From Fasciola hepatica (Eukaryota > Platyhelminthes > Trematoda > Plagiorchiida > Fasciolidae), in the NCBI GenBank assembly GCA_948099385.1, contig CANUEZ040000196.1, positions 789,001 through 853,000 on the forward strand: a stretch of DNA of 64,000 bases. Direction: 5' to 3'. Below are positions 14,312 to 26,480 of the stretch, in pieces. How positions within the stretch are numbered: position 1 is the stretch's first letter; every line of letters begins with the position of its first letter. Below the pieces are notes generated by a model. The model searched no databases. It saw nothing but the letters and a program-made list of their open reading frames with translations, and was not told the DNA's origin. A program made the position numbers and the translations under genes.

Positions 14312-14747
14312 AGATTAGATTAGATCAGATCAGATTAGATTTGTATAATATGATTGATCATGCAGCTTGAACGCTCAACTGAGCATTGAAATCCATGGAA
14401 GCACTGTACAGCTGTTTCATCCTCTAAGGGACTCGACTCATCAGCAGTGCACATCCACCGAGCAACCACGGCCACTCCAACAACCGGTGAACCATTGTGA
14501 ATCGAACAACTTAACAACACAAGGCTATCCGGGATGGCTATCAACGCTTTGTTCAACATCTACACTACATGATATAGCACCTTTCCCAAACTCGCTTCAA
14601 ATTTGAATGGTAAGAACCAGCTTCGCGCACACCGATCCACTCCAGTGATGGATGACTTCTCTGTACGGGCCTAAGAACAACCAACGCATTCCCAAATGAA
14701 CAACCTACACAGCTTTCTCACTGTGCATGCAATTGATTAGTAGTACG
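14312..14747 (+). repeat. Hybrid A/B monomer with a mappable exchange junction
   Basis: The left part matches A (CATCCACCG, CACCTTTCCC, CGCTTCAAATTTG). The right part matches B (CCAGTGATGG, TACGGGCCTAAGAACAACC, TTTCTCACTGTGC, GATTAGTAGTACG). The last A-specific base is at 14598 and the first B-specific bases are at 14644-14645, so the junction lies in the shared stretch between them. It is followed directly by a C monomer. The unit 14312-15174 is 863 bp, exactly one 436-bp monomer shorter than its A-B-C neighbours, as expected for unequal exchange between A and B out of register by one. Confidence 0.88.
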
Positions 14748-15174
14748 AGATTAGATCAGATTAGATTTGTATAATATGATTGATCATGCAATTTGAACGC
14801 TCAACTGAGCATTGAAATCCAAGGAAGCACTGTACAGCTGTTTCATCCTCTAAGGGACTCGACTCATCAGCAGTGCACATCGACCGACAAACACACGGGC
14901 ACTCCAACAACCGGTGAACCATTGTGAATCGAACAACTTAACAACACAAGGCTATCCGGGATGGCTCTCAACGCTTTGTTCAACATCTACACTACATGAT
15001 ATAGCACCCTTCCCAAACTCGCTTCAAATTTGAATGGTAAGAACCAGCTTCGCGCACACCGATCCACTCCTATGATGGATGACTTCTCTGTAGGGGCCTA
15101 AGTACAACCAACGCATTCCCAAATGAAAAACCCAAACAGATTCCTTACTATGCATGCAATTGAATAGTAGTACG

Positions 15175-16473
15175 AGATTAGATTAGATCAGATCAGATTA
15201 GATTTGTATAATATGATTGATCATGCAGCTTGAACGCTCAACTGAGCATTGAAATCCATGGAAGCACTGTACAGCTGTTTCATCCTCTAAGGGACTCGAC
15301 TCATCAGCAGTGCACATCCACCGAGCAACCACGGCCACTCCAACAACCGGTGAACCATTGTGAATCGAACAACTTAACAACACAAGGCTATCCGGGATGG
15401 CTATCAACGCTTTGTTCAACATCTACACTACATGATATAGCACCTTTCCCAAACTCGCTTCAAATTTGAATGGTAAGAACCAGCTTCGCGCACACCGATC
15501 CACTCCTATGATGGATGACTTCTCTGTAGGGGCCTAAGTACAACCAACGCATTCCTAAATGAAAAACCCAAACAGATTCCTTACTATGCATGCAATTGAT
15601 TAGTAGTACGAGATTAGATTAGATTAGATTAGATTAGATTTGTATAATATGATTGATCATGCAGCTTGAACGCTCAACTGAGCATTGAAATCCATGGAAG
15701 CACTGTACAGCTGTTTCATCCTCTAAGGGACTCGACTCATCAGCAGTGCACATCGACCGAGCCCCCACGGCCACTCCAACAACCGGTGAACCATTGTGAA
15801 TCGAACAACTTAACAACACAAGGCTATCCGGGATGGCTATCAACGCTTTGTTCAACATCTACACTACATGATATAGCACCCTTCCCAAACTCGCTTTAAA
15901 TTTGAATGGTAAGAACCAGCTTCGCGCACACCGATCCACTCCAGTGATGGATGACTTCTCTGTACGGGCCTAAGAACAACCAACGCATTCCCAAATGAAC
16001 AACCTACACAGCTTTCTCACTGTGCATGCAATTGATTAGTAGTACGAGATTAGATCAGATTAGATTTGTATAATATGATTGATCATGCAATTTGAACGCT
16101 CAACTGAGCATTGAAATCCAAGGAAGCACTGTACAGCTGTTTCATCCTCTAAGGGACTCGACTCATCAGCAGTGCACATCGACCGACAAACACACGGGCA
16201 CTCCAACAACCGGTGAACCATTGTGAATCGAACAACTTAACAACACAAGGCTATCCGGGATGGCTCTCAACGCTTTGTTCAACATCTACACTACATGATA
16301 TAGCACCCTTCCCAAACTCGCTTCAAATTTGAATGGTAAGAACCAGCTTCGCGCACACCGATCCACTCCTATGATGGATGACTTCTCTGTAGGGGCCTAA
16401 GTACAACCAACGCATTCCCAAATGAAAAACCAAAACAGATTCCTTACTATGCATGCAATTGAATAGTAGTACG
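15175..16473 (+). repeat. A-B-C trimer, second copy
   Basis: 1299 bp matching 13013-14311 base for base at all places checked, until AAAACCAAAACAG near 16430. That variant instead matches the sequence near 18600, just before the next D monomer. The junction from the expanded A-B-C block back to the D-E-A-B-C register is therefore near 16400-16430. Confidence 0.88.
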
Positions 16474-19400
16474 AGATTAGATAAGATCAGATCAGATTAG
16501 ATTTGTATAATATGATTGATCATGCAGCTTGAACGCTCAACTGAGCATTGAAATCCATGGAAGCACTGTACAGCTGTTTCATCCTCTAAGGGACTCGACT
16601 CATCAGCAGTGCTCATCGACCGAGCCCCCACGGGCACTCCAACAACCGGTGAACCATTGTGAATCGAACAACCTAACAACACAAGGCTATCCGCGATGGC
16701 TATCAACGCTTTGTTCAACATCTACACTACATGATATAGCACCCTTCCCAAACTCGCTTCAAATTTGAATGGCAAGAACCAGCTTCGCGCACACCGATCG
16801 ACTCCTATGATGGATGACTTCTCTGTAGGGGCCTAAGTACAACGAACGCATTCCCAAATGAACAACCTACACAGCTTCCTTATTATGCATGCAATCGATT
16901 GGTAGTACGAGATCAGATTAGATCAGATAAGATTAGATTTGTATTATATGATTGATCATTCAGCTTGAACGCTCAACTGAGCATTGAAATCCATGGAAGC
17001 ACTGTACAGCTGTTTCATCCTCCAAGGGACTCGACTCATCAGCAGTGCACATCGACCGAGCCCCCACGGGCACTCCAACAACCGGTGAACCATTGTGCAT
17101 CGAACAACTTAACAACACAAGGCTATCCGGGATGGCTATCAACGCTTTGTTCAACATCTACACTACATGATATAGCACTCTTCCCAAACTCGCTTCAAAT
17201 TTGAATGGTAAGAACCAGCTTCGCGCACACCGATCCACTCCTATGATGGATGACTTCTCTGTAGGGGCCTAAGTACAACCAACGCATTCCCAAATGAAAA
17301 ACCCAACCAGATTCCTTACTATGCATGCAATTGAATAGTAGTACGAGATTAGATTAGATCAGATCAGATTAGATTTGTATAATATGATTGATCATGCAGC
17401 TTGAACGCTCAACTGAGCATTGAAATCCATGGAAGCACTGTACAGCTGTTTCATCCTCTAAGGGACTCGACTCATCAGCAGTGCACATCGACCGACAAAC
17501 ACACGGGCACTCCAACAACCGGTGAACCATTGTGAATCGAACAACTTAACAACACAAGGCTATCCGGGATGGCTATCAACGCTTTGTTCAACATCTACAC
17601 TACATGATATAGCACCTTTCCCAAACTCGCTTCAAATTTGAATGGTAAGAACCAGCTTCGCGCACACCGATCCACTCCTATGATGGATGACTTCTCTGTA
17701 GGGGCCTAAGTACAACCAACGCATTCCCAAATGAAAAACCCAAACAGATTCCTTACTATGCATGCAATTGATTAGTAGTACGAGATTAGATTAGATTAGA
17801 TTAGATTAGATTTGTATAATATGATTGATCATGCAGCTTGAACGCTCAACTGAGCATTGAAATCCATGGAAGCACTGTACAGCTGTTTCATCCTCTAAGG
17901 GACTCGACTCATCAGCAGTGCACATCGACCGAGCCCCCACGGCCACTCCAACAACCGGTGAACCATTGTGAATCGAACAACTTAACAACACAAGGCTATT
18001 CGGGATGGCTATCAACGCTTTGTTCAACATCTACACTACATGATATAGCACCCTTCCCAAACTCGCTTCAAATTTGAATGGTAAGAACCAGCTTCGCGCA
18101 CACCGATCCACTCCAGTGATGGATGACTTCTCTGTACGGGCCTAAGTACAACCAACGCATTCCCAAATGAACAACCTACACAGCTTTCTCACTGTGCATG
18201 CAATTGATTAGTAGTACGAGATTAGATCAAATTAGATTTGTATAATATGATTGATCATGCAATTTGAGCGCTCAACTGAGCATTGAAATCCAAGGAAGCA
18301 CTGTACAGCTGTTTCATCCTCTAAGGGACTCGACTCATCAGCAGTGCACATCGACCGACAAACACACGGGCACTCCAACAACCGGTGAACCATTGTGAAT
18401 CGAACAACTTGACAACACAAGGCTATCCGGGATGGCTATCAACGCTTTGTTCAACATCTACACTACATGATATAGCACCCTTCCCAAACTCGCTTCAAAT
18501 TTGAATGGTAAGAACCAGCTTCGCGCACACCGATCCACTCCTATGATGGATGACTTCTCTGTAGGGGCCTAAGTACAACCAACGCATTCCCAAATGAAAA
18601 ACCAAAACAGATTCCTTACTATGCATGCAATTGAATAGTAGTACGAGATTAGATAAGATCAGATCAGATTAGATTTGTATAATATGATTGATCATGCAGC
18701 TTGAACGCTCAACTGAGCATTGAAATCCATGGAAGCACTGTACAGCTGTTTCATCCTCTAAGGGACTCGACTCATCAGCAGTGCTCATCGACCGAGCAAC
18801 CACGGGCACTCCAACAACCGGTGAACCATTGTGAATCGAACAACCTAACAACACAAGGCTATCCGCGATGGCTATCAACGCTTTGTTCAACATCTACACT
18901 ACATGATATAGCACCCTTCCCAAACTCGCTTCAAATTTGAATGGCAAGAACCAGCTTCGCGCACACCGATCGACTCCTATGATGGATGACTTCTCTGTAG
19001 GGGCCTAAGTACAACCAACGCATTCCCAAATGAACAACCTACACAGCTTCCTTATTATGCATGCAATCGATTGGTAGTACGAGATTAGATTAGATTAGAT
19101 TAGATTAGATTTGTATAATATGATTGATCATGCAGCTTGAACGCTCAACTGAGCATTGAAATCCATGGAAGCACTGTACAGCTGTTTCATCCTCTAAGGG
19201 ACTCGACTCATCAGCAGTGCACATCGACCGACAAACACACGGGCACTCCAACAACCGGTGAACCATTGTGAATCGAACAACTTGACAACACAAGGCTATC
19301 CGGGATGGCTATCAACGCTTTGTTCAACATCTACACTACATGATATAGCACCCTTCCCAAACTCGCTTCAAATTTGAATGGTAAGAACCAGCTTCGCGCA

Positions 19401-19504
19401 CACCGATCGACTCCTATGATGGATGACTTCTCTGTAGGGGCCTAAGTACAACCAACGCATTCCCAAATGAAAAACCCAAACAGATTACTTACTATGCATG
19501 CAAT

Positions 19505-19555
19505 TGATTAGTATTACGAGTATAGATTAATACAGATTAGATTTGTATAATATGA
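19505..19555 (+). repeat. Degenerate pentamer tract
   Basis: The tract between the 19137 and 19569 monomers reads TAGTATTACGAGTATAGATT followed by AATACAGATTAG rather than clean TTAGA/TCAGA units. It is one of the most altered tracts in the window. Another altered one is at about 58681-58700 (CGATATGAGCTTAG). Confidence 0.75.
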
Positions 19556-20522
19556 TTGATCATGCAGCTTGAACGCTCAACTGAACATTGAAATCCATGG
19601 AAGCACTGTACAGCTGTTTCATCCTCTAAGGGACTCGACTCATCAGCAGTGCACATCGACTGAGCCCCCACGGCCACTCCAACAACCGGTGAACCATTGT
19701 GAATCGTTCAAATTAGCAACACGAGGCTATCCGGGATGGCTATCAACGCTTTGTTCAACATCTACACTACATGATATAGCACCCTTCCCAAACTCGCTTC
19801 AAATTTGAATGGTAAGAACCAGCTTCGCGCACAACGATCCACTCCTATGATGGATGACTTCTCTGTAGGGGCCTAAGTACAACCAACGCATTCCCAAATG
19901 AACAACCTACACAGCTTCCTTACTATGCATGCAATTCATTAGTGGTAGGAGATTAGATTAGATCAGATTAGATTAGATTTGTATAATATGATTGATCATG
20001 CAGCTTGAACGCTCAACTGAGCATTGAAATCCATGGAAGCACTGTACAGCTGTTTCATCCTCTAAGGAACTCGACTCATCTGCAGTGCACATCGACCGAG
20101 CAACCACGGCCACTCCAACAACCGGTGAACCATTGTGAATCGAACAACTTAACAACACAAGGCTATCCGGGATGGCTATCAACGCTTTGTTCAACATCTA
20201 CACTACATGATATAGCACCCTTCCCAAACTCGCTTCAAATTTGAATGGTAAGAACCAGCTTCGCGCACACCGATCGACTCCTATGATGGATGACTTCTCT
20301 GTAGGGGCCTGAGTACAACCAACGCTTTCCCAAATGAACAACCTACACAGCTTCCTTACTATGCATGCAATTGATTAGTAGTACGAGATTAGATCAGATT
20401 AGATTAGATTTGTATAATATGATTGATCATGCAGCTTGAACGCTCAACTGAGCATTGAAATCCATGGAAGCACTGTACAGCTGTTTCATCCTCTAAGGGA
20501 CTCGACTCATCAGCAGTGCACA

Positions 20523-20563
20523 TCGACCGAGCCCCCACTAACCATCAATCAACTGGTGAAACA
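20523..20563 (+). repeat. Divergent 'P*' patch replacing the usual class-site segment
   Basis: The normal GGGCACTCCAACAACCGGTG is replaced by a related but clearly different stretch beginning ACTAACCATC and continuing into CTGGTGAAACATTG. The same patch, with single-base differences, occurs near 22264-22303 and 29239-29275. Several clustered differences in about 30 bases, flanked by normal sequence, look like a converted tract or an old sub-variant rather than independent mutations. Confidence 0.75.
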
Positions 20564-22970
20564 TTGTGAATCGAAAAACCTAACAACACAAGGCTATCCG
20601 GGATGGCTCTCAACGCTTTGTTCAACATCTACACTACATGATATAGCACCCTTCCCAAACTCGCTTCAAATATGAATGGTAAGAACCAGCTTCGCGCACA
20701 CCGATCCACTCCTATGATGGATGAATTCTCTGTAGGGGCCTAAGTACAACCAACGCATTCCCAAATGAACAACCTACACAGCTTCCTTACTATGCATGCA
20801 ATTGATTAATAGTAGGAGATTAGATTAGATCAGATTAGATTAGATTTGTATAATATGATCGATCATGCAGCTTGAACGCTCAACTAAGCATTGGAATGGA
20901 TGGAAGCACTGTACAGCTGTTTCATCCTCTAAGGGACTCGACTCATCAGCAGTGCACATCGACCGACAAACACACGGGCACTCCAAAAACCGGTGAACCA
21001 TTGTGAATCGATCAAATTAACAACACAAGGCTATCCGGGATGGCTATCAACGCTTTGTTCAACATCTACACTACATGATATAGCACCCTTCCCAAACTCG
21101 CTTCAAATTTGAATGGTAAGAACCAGCTTCGCGCACACCGATCGACTCCTATGATGGATGACTTCTCTGTAGGGGCCTAAGTACAACCAACGCATTCCCA
21201 AATGAACAACCTACACAGCTTCCTTACTATGCATGCAATTGCAAAGTAGTTCGAGATTAGATCAGATTAGATTTGTATAATATGATTGATCATTCGGCTT
21301 GAACGCTCAACTGAGCATTGAAATCCATGGAAGCACTGTACAGCTGTTTCATCCTCTAAGGGACTCGACTCATCAGCAGTGCACATCGACCGACAAACAC
21401 ACGGGCACTCCAACAACCGGTGAACCATTGTGAATTGAACAACTTAACAACACAAGGCTATCCGCGATGGCTATCAACGCTTTGTTCAACATCTACACTA
21501 CATGATATAGCACCCTTCCCAAACTCGCTTCAAATTTGAATGGTAAGAACCAGCTTCGCGCACACCGATCCACTCCTATGATGGATGACTTCTCTGTACG
21601 GGCCTAAGTACAACCAACGCATTCCCAAATGAAAAACCCAAACAGATTACATACTATGCATGCAATTGATTAGTAGTACGAGATTAGATGAGTTCAGATT
21701 AGATTAGATTTGTATAATATGATTGATCATTCAGCTTGAACGCTCAACTGAGCATTGAAATCCATGGAAGCACTGTACAGCTGTTTCATCCTCTAAGGAA
21801 CTCGACTCATCTGCAGTGCACATCGACCGAGCAACCAGGGGCACTTCAACAACCGGTGAACCATTGTGAATCGAACAACCTAACGACACAAGGCTATCCG
21901 GGATGGCTCTCAACGCTTTGTTCAACATCTACACTGCATGATAGAGCACTCTTCCCAAACTCGCTTCAAATTTGAATGGTAAGAACCAGCTTCGCGCACA
22001 CCGATCCACTCCTATGATGGATGACTTCTCTGTACGGGCCTAAGTACAACCAACGCATTCCCAAATGAAAAACCTACACAGCTTCCCTACTATGCATGAA
22101 AATGATTAGTAGTACGAGATTAGATTAGATCAGATTAGATTAGATTTGTATAATATGATCGATCATGCAGCTTGAACGCTCAACTGAGCACTGAAATCCA
22201 TGGAAGCACTGTACAGCTGTTTCATCCTCTAAGGGACTCGACTCATCAGCAGTGCACATCGACCGAGCCCCCACTAACCATCAAACAACTGGTGAAACAT
22301 TGTGAATCGAAAAACCTAACAACACAAGGCTATCCGAGATGGCTCTCAACGCATTGTTCAACATCTACACTACATGATATAGCACCCTTCCCAAACTCGC
22401 TTCAAATTTGAATGGTAAGAACCAGCTTCGCGCACACCGATCCACTCCTATGATGGATGACTTCTCTGTAGGGGCCTAAGTACAACCAACGCATTCCCAA
22501 ATGAACAACCTACACAGCTTCCTTACTATGCATGCAATTGATTAGTAGTACGAGATTAGATTAGATCAGATTAGATTAGATTTGTATAATATGATTGATC
22601 ATGCAGCTTGAACGCTCAACTAACCATTGGAATGGATGGAAGCACTGTACAGCTGTTTCATCCTCTAAGGGACTCGACTCATCAGCAGTGCACATCGACC
22701 GACAAACACACGGGCACTCCAAAAACCGGTGAACCATTGTGAATCGATCAAATTAACAACACAAGGCTATCCGGGATGGCTATCAACGCTTTGTTCAACA
22801 TCTACACTACATGATATAGCACCCTTCCCAAACTCGCTTCAAATTTGAATGGTAAGAACCAGCTTCGCGCACACCGATCCACTCCTATGATGGATGACTT
22901 CTCTGTAGGGGCCTAAGTACAACCAACGCATTCCCAAATGAACAACCTACACAGCTTCCTTACTATGCAT

Positions 22971-25900
22971 GCAATTGATTAGTAGTACGAGATTAGATTA
23001 GATCAGATTAGATTAGATTTGTATAATATGATTGATCATGCAGCTTGAACGCTCAACTGAGCATTGAAATCCATGGAAGCACTGTACAGCTTTTTCACTC
23101 TCTAAGGTACTCGACTCATCAGCAGTGCACATCGACCGACAAACACACGGGCACTCCAACAACCGGTGAACCATTGTGAATCGAAAAACCTAACAACACA
23201 AGGCTATCCGGGATGGCTATCAACGCTTTGTTCAACATCTACACTACATGATATAGCACCCTTCCCAAACTCGCTTTAAATTTGAATGGTAAGAACCAGC
23301 TTCGCGCACACCGATCGACTCCTATGATGGATGACTTCTCTGTAGGGGCCTAAGTACAACCAACGCATTCCCAAATGAACAACCCAAACAGATTCCGTAC
23401 TATGCATGCAATTGATTAGTAGTACGAGATTAGATCAGATCAGATTAGATTAGATTTGTATAATATGATTGATCATGCAGCTTGAACGCTCAATTGAGCA
23501 TTGAAATCCATGGAAGCACTGTACAGCTGTTTCATCCTCTAAGGGACTCGACTCATCAGCAGTGCACATCGACCGACAAACACACGGGCACTCCAAAAAC
23601 CGGTGAACCATTGTGAATCGATCAAATTAACAACACAAGGCTATCCGGGATGGCTATCAACGCTTTGTTCAACATCTACACTACATGATATAGCACCCTT
23701 CCCAAACTCGCTTCAAATTTGAATGGTAAGAACCAGCTTCGCGCACACCGATCCACTCCTATGATGGATGACTTCTCTGTAGGGGCCTAAGTACAACCAA
23801 CGCATTCCCAAATGAACAACCTACACAGCTTCCTTACTATGCATGCAATTGATTGGTAGTACGAGATTAGATTAGATCAGATTAGATAAGATTTGTATAA
23901 TATGATTGATCATGCAGCTTGAACGCTCAACTGAGCATTGAAATCCATGGAAGCACTGTACAGCTTTTTCACTCTCTAAGGTACTCGACTCATCAGCAGT
24001 GCACATCGACCGACAAACACACGGGCACTCCAACAACCGGTGAACCATTGTGAATCGAAAAACCTAACAACACAAGGCTATCCGGGATGGCTATCAACGC
24101 TTTGTTCAACATCTACACTACATGATATAGCACCCTTCCCAAACTCGCTTTAAATTTGAATGGTAAGAACCAGCTTCGCGCACACCGATCGACTCCTATG
24201 ATGGATGACTTCTCTGTAGGGGCCTAAGTACAACCAACGCATTCCCAAATGAACAACCCAAACAGATTCCGTACTATGCATGCAATTGATTAGTAGTACG
24301 AGATTAGATCAGATCAGATTAGATTAGATTTGTATAATATGATTGATCATGCAGCTTGAACGCTCAATTGAGCATTGAAATCCATGGAAGCACTGTACAG
24401 CTGTTTCATCCTCTAAGGGACTCGACTCATCAGCAGTGCACATCGACCGAGCCCCCACGGGCACTCCAACAACCGGTGAACCATTGTGAATCGAAAAACC
24501 TAACAACACAAGGCTATCCGGGATGGCTCTCAACGCTTTGTTCAACATCTACACTACATGATATAGCACCCTTCCCAAACTCGCTTCAAATTTGAATGGT
24601 AAGAACCAGCTTCGCGCACACCGATCCACTCCTATGATGGATGACTTCTCTGTAGGGGCCTAAGTACAACCAACGCATTCCCAAATGAACAACCTACACA
24701 GCTTCCTTACTATGCATGCAATTGATTAGTAGTAGGAGATTAGATTAGATCAGATTAGATTACATTTGTATAATATGATTGATCATGCAGCTTGAACGCT
24801 CAACTGAGCATTGAAATCCATGGAAGCACTGTACAGCTTTTTCACTCTCTAAGGAACTCGACTCATCAGCAGTGCACATCGACCGACAAACACACGGGCA
24901 CTCCAACAACCGGTGAACCATTGTGAATCGAAAAACCTAACAACACAAGGCTATCCGGGATGGCTCTCAACGCTTTGTTCAACATCTACACTACATGATA
25001 TAGCACCCTTCCCAAACTCGCTTCAAATTTGAATGGTAAGAACCAGCTTCGCGCACACCGATCGACTCCTATGATGGATGACTTCTCTGTAGGGGCCTAT
25101 GTACAACCAACGCATTCCCAAATGAACAACCTACACAGCTTCCTTACTATGCATGCAATTGATTAGTAGTACGAGATTTGATCAGATCAGATTAGATTAG
25201 ATTTGTATAATATGATTGATCATGCAGCTTGAACGCTCAATTGAGCATTGAAATCCATGGAAGCACTGTACAGCTGTTTCATCCTCTAAGGGACTCGACT
25301 CATCAGCAGTGCACATCGACCGACAAACACACGGGCACTCCAACAACCGGTGAACTATTGTGAATCGATCAAATTAACAACACAACGCTATCCGGGATGG
25401 CTATCAACACTTTGTTCAACATCTACACTACATCATATAGCACCCTTCCCAAACTCGCTTCAAATTTGAATGGTAAGAACCAGCTTCGCGCACACCGATC
25501 CACTCCTATGATGGAGGAATTCTCTGTAGGGGCCTCAGTACAACCAACGCATTCCCAAATGAAAATCCCAAACAGATTACTTACTATGCATGCAATTGAT
25601 TAGTAGTACGAGATTAGATTAGATTAGATTAGATTTGTAAAATATGATTGATCATGCAGCTTGAACGCTCAATTGAGCATTGAAATCCATGGAAGCACTG
25701 TACAGCTGTTTCATCCTCTAAGGGACTCGACTCATCAGCAGTGCACATCGACCGACAAACACACGGGCACTCCAACAACCGGTGAACCATTGTGAATCGA
25801 TCAAATTAACAACACAAGGCTATCCGGGATGGCTATCAACGCTTTGTTCAACATCTACACTACATGATATAGCACCCTTCCCAAACTCGCTTCAAATTTG

Positions 25901-26480
25901 AATGGTAAGAACCAGCTTCGCGCACACCGATCCACTCCTATGATGGATGACTTCTCTGTAGGGGCCTAAGTACAACCAACGCATTCCCAAATGAACAACC
26001 TACACAGCTTCCTTACTATGCATGCAATTGATTGGTAGTACGAGATTAGATTAGATCAGATTAGATAAGATTTGTATAATATGATTGATCATGCAGCTTG
26101 AACGCTCAACTGAGCATTGAAATCCATGGAAGCACTGTACAGCTTTTTCACTCTCTAAGGTACTCGACTCATCAGCAGTGCACATCGACCGACAAACACA
26201 CGGGCACTCCAAAAACCGGTGAACCATTGTGAATCGATCAAATTAAATACACAAGGCTATCCGGGATGGCTATCAACGCTTTGTTCAACATCTACACTAC
26301 ATGATATAGCACCCTTCCCAAACTCGCTTCAAATTTGAATGGTAAGAACCAGCTTCGCGCACACCGATCGACTCCTATGATGGATGACTTCTCTGTAGGG
26401 GCCTAAGTACAACCAACGCATTCCCAAATGAACAACCTACACAGCTTCCTTACTATGCATGCAATTGATTAGTAGTACGA
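22971..26480 (+). repeat. Dimeric higher-order repeat, period ~873 bp
   Basis: Anchors are at 23045, 23482, 23919, 24356, 24792, 25229, 25661 and 26098. The 23045, 23919, 24792 and 26098 monomers carry CAGCTTTTTCACTCTCTAAGG in place of CAGCTGTTTCATCCTCTAAGG. This breaks the otherwise near-invariant CAGCTG. The intervening monomers (23482, 24356, 25229, 25661) carry GCTCAATTGAGC, a perfect 12-base palindrome, in place of GCTCAACTGAGC. Steps between the marked monomers are 874, 873 and 1306 bp, so one dimer gained a monomer at 25661. Confidence 0.87.

Larger units (their letters stand above)
12141..19080 (+). repeat. Pentameric higher-order repeat D-E-A-B-C with internal A-B-C expansion
   Basis: Sixteen anchors run from 12195 to 18701: 12195 D, 12631 E, 13068 A, 13504 B, 13930 C, 14367 A/B hybrid, 14793 C, 15230 A, 15666 B, 16092 C, 16529 D, 16965 E, 17401 A-like, 17838 B, 18264 C, 18701 D. 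D is marked by CAGTGCTCATCG, GGCAAGAACC and CAATCGATTGG. A is marked by CACCTTTCCC. B is marked by CCAGTGATGG with TACGGGCC and TTTCTCACTGTGC. C is marked by ATGCAATTTGA and CCAAGGAAGC. D to D is 4334 bp (ten monomers) and then 2172 bp (five). The A-like monomer at 17401 has a K class site instead of N, so its left half was replaced. Confidence 0.9.
19081..22970 (+). repeat. Tetrameric higher-order repeat, period ~1731-1736 bp
   Basis: Anchors are at 19137, 19569, 20005, 20436, 20872, 21299, 21736, 22172 and 22608. The 20005 and 21736 monomers share GGAACTCGACTCATCTGCAG. The 20436 and 22172 monomers share the divergent patch CCCCCACTAACCATC with CTGGTGAAACATTG. The 20872 and 22608 monomers share TTGGAATGGATGG. 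The order N-P*-K is the same in both sets. The monomer at 21299 carries GCAAAGTAGTTCGAG and CATTCGGCTTG, otherwise seen together near 11700. Confidence 0.85.

Noticed and set aside
13013..16473. Assembly duplication as the explanation for identical trimers
   Set aside because: It cannot be excluded from sequence alone, but the hybrid monomer between the trimers and the single-base difference at the end of the second copy fit real exchange better than a copied contig.
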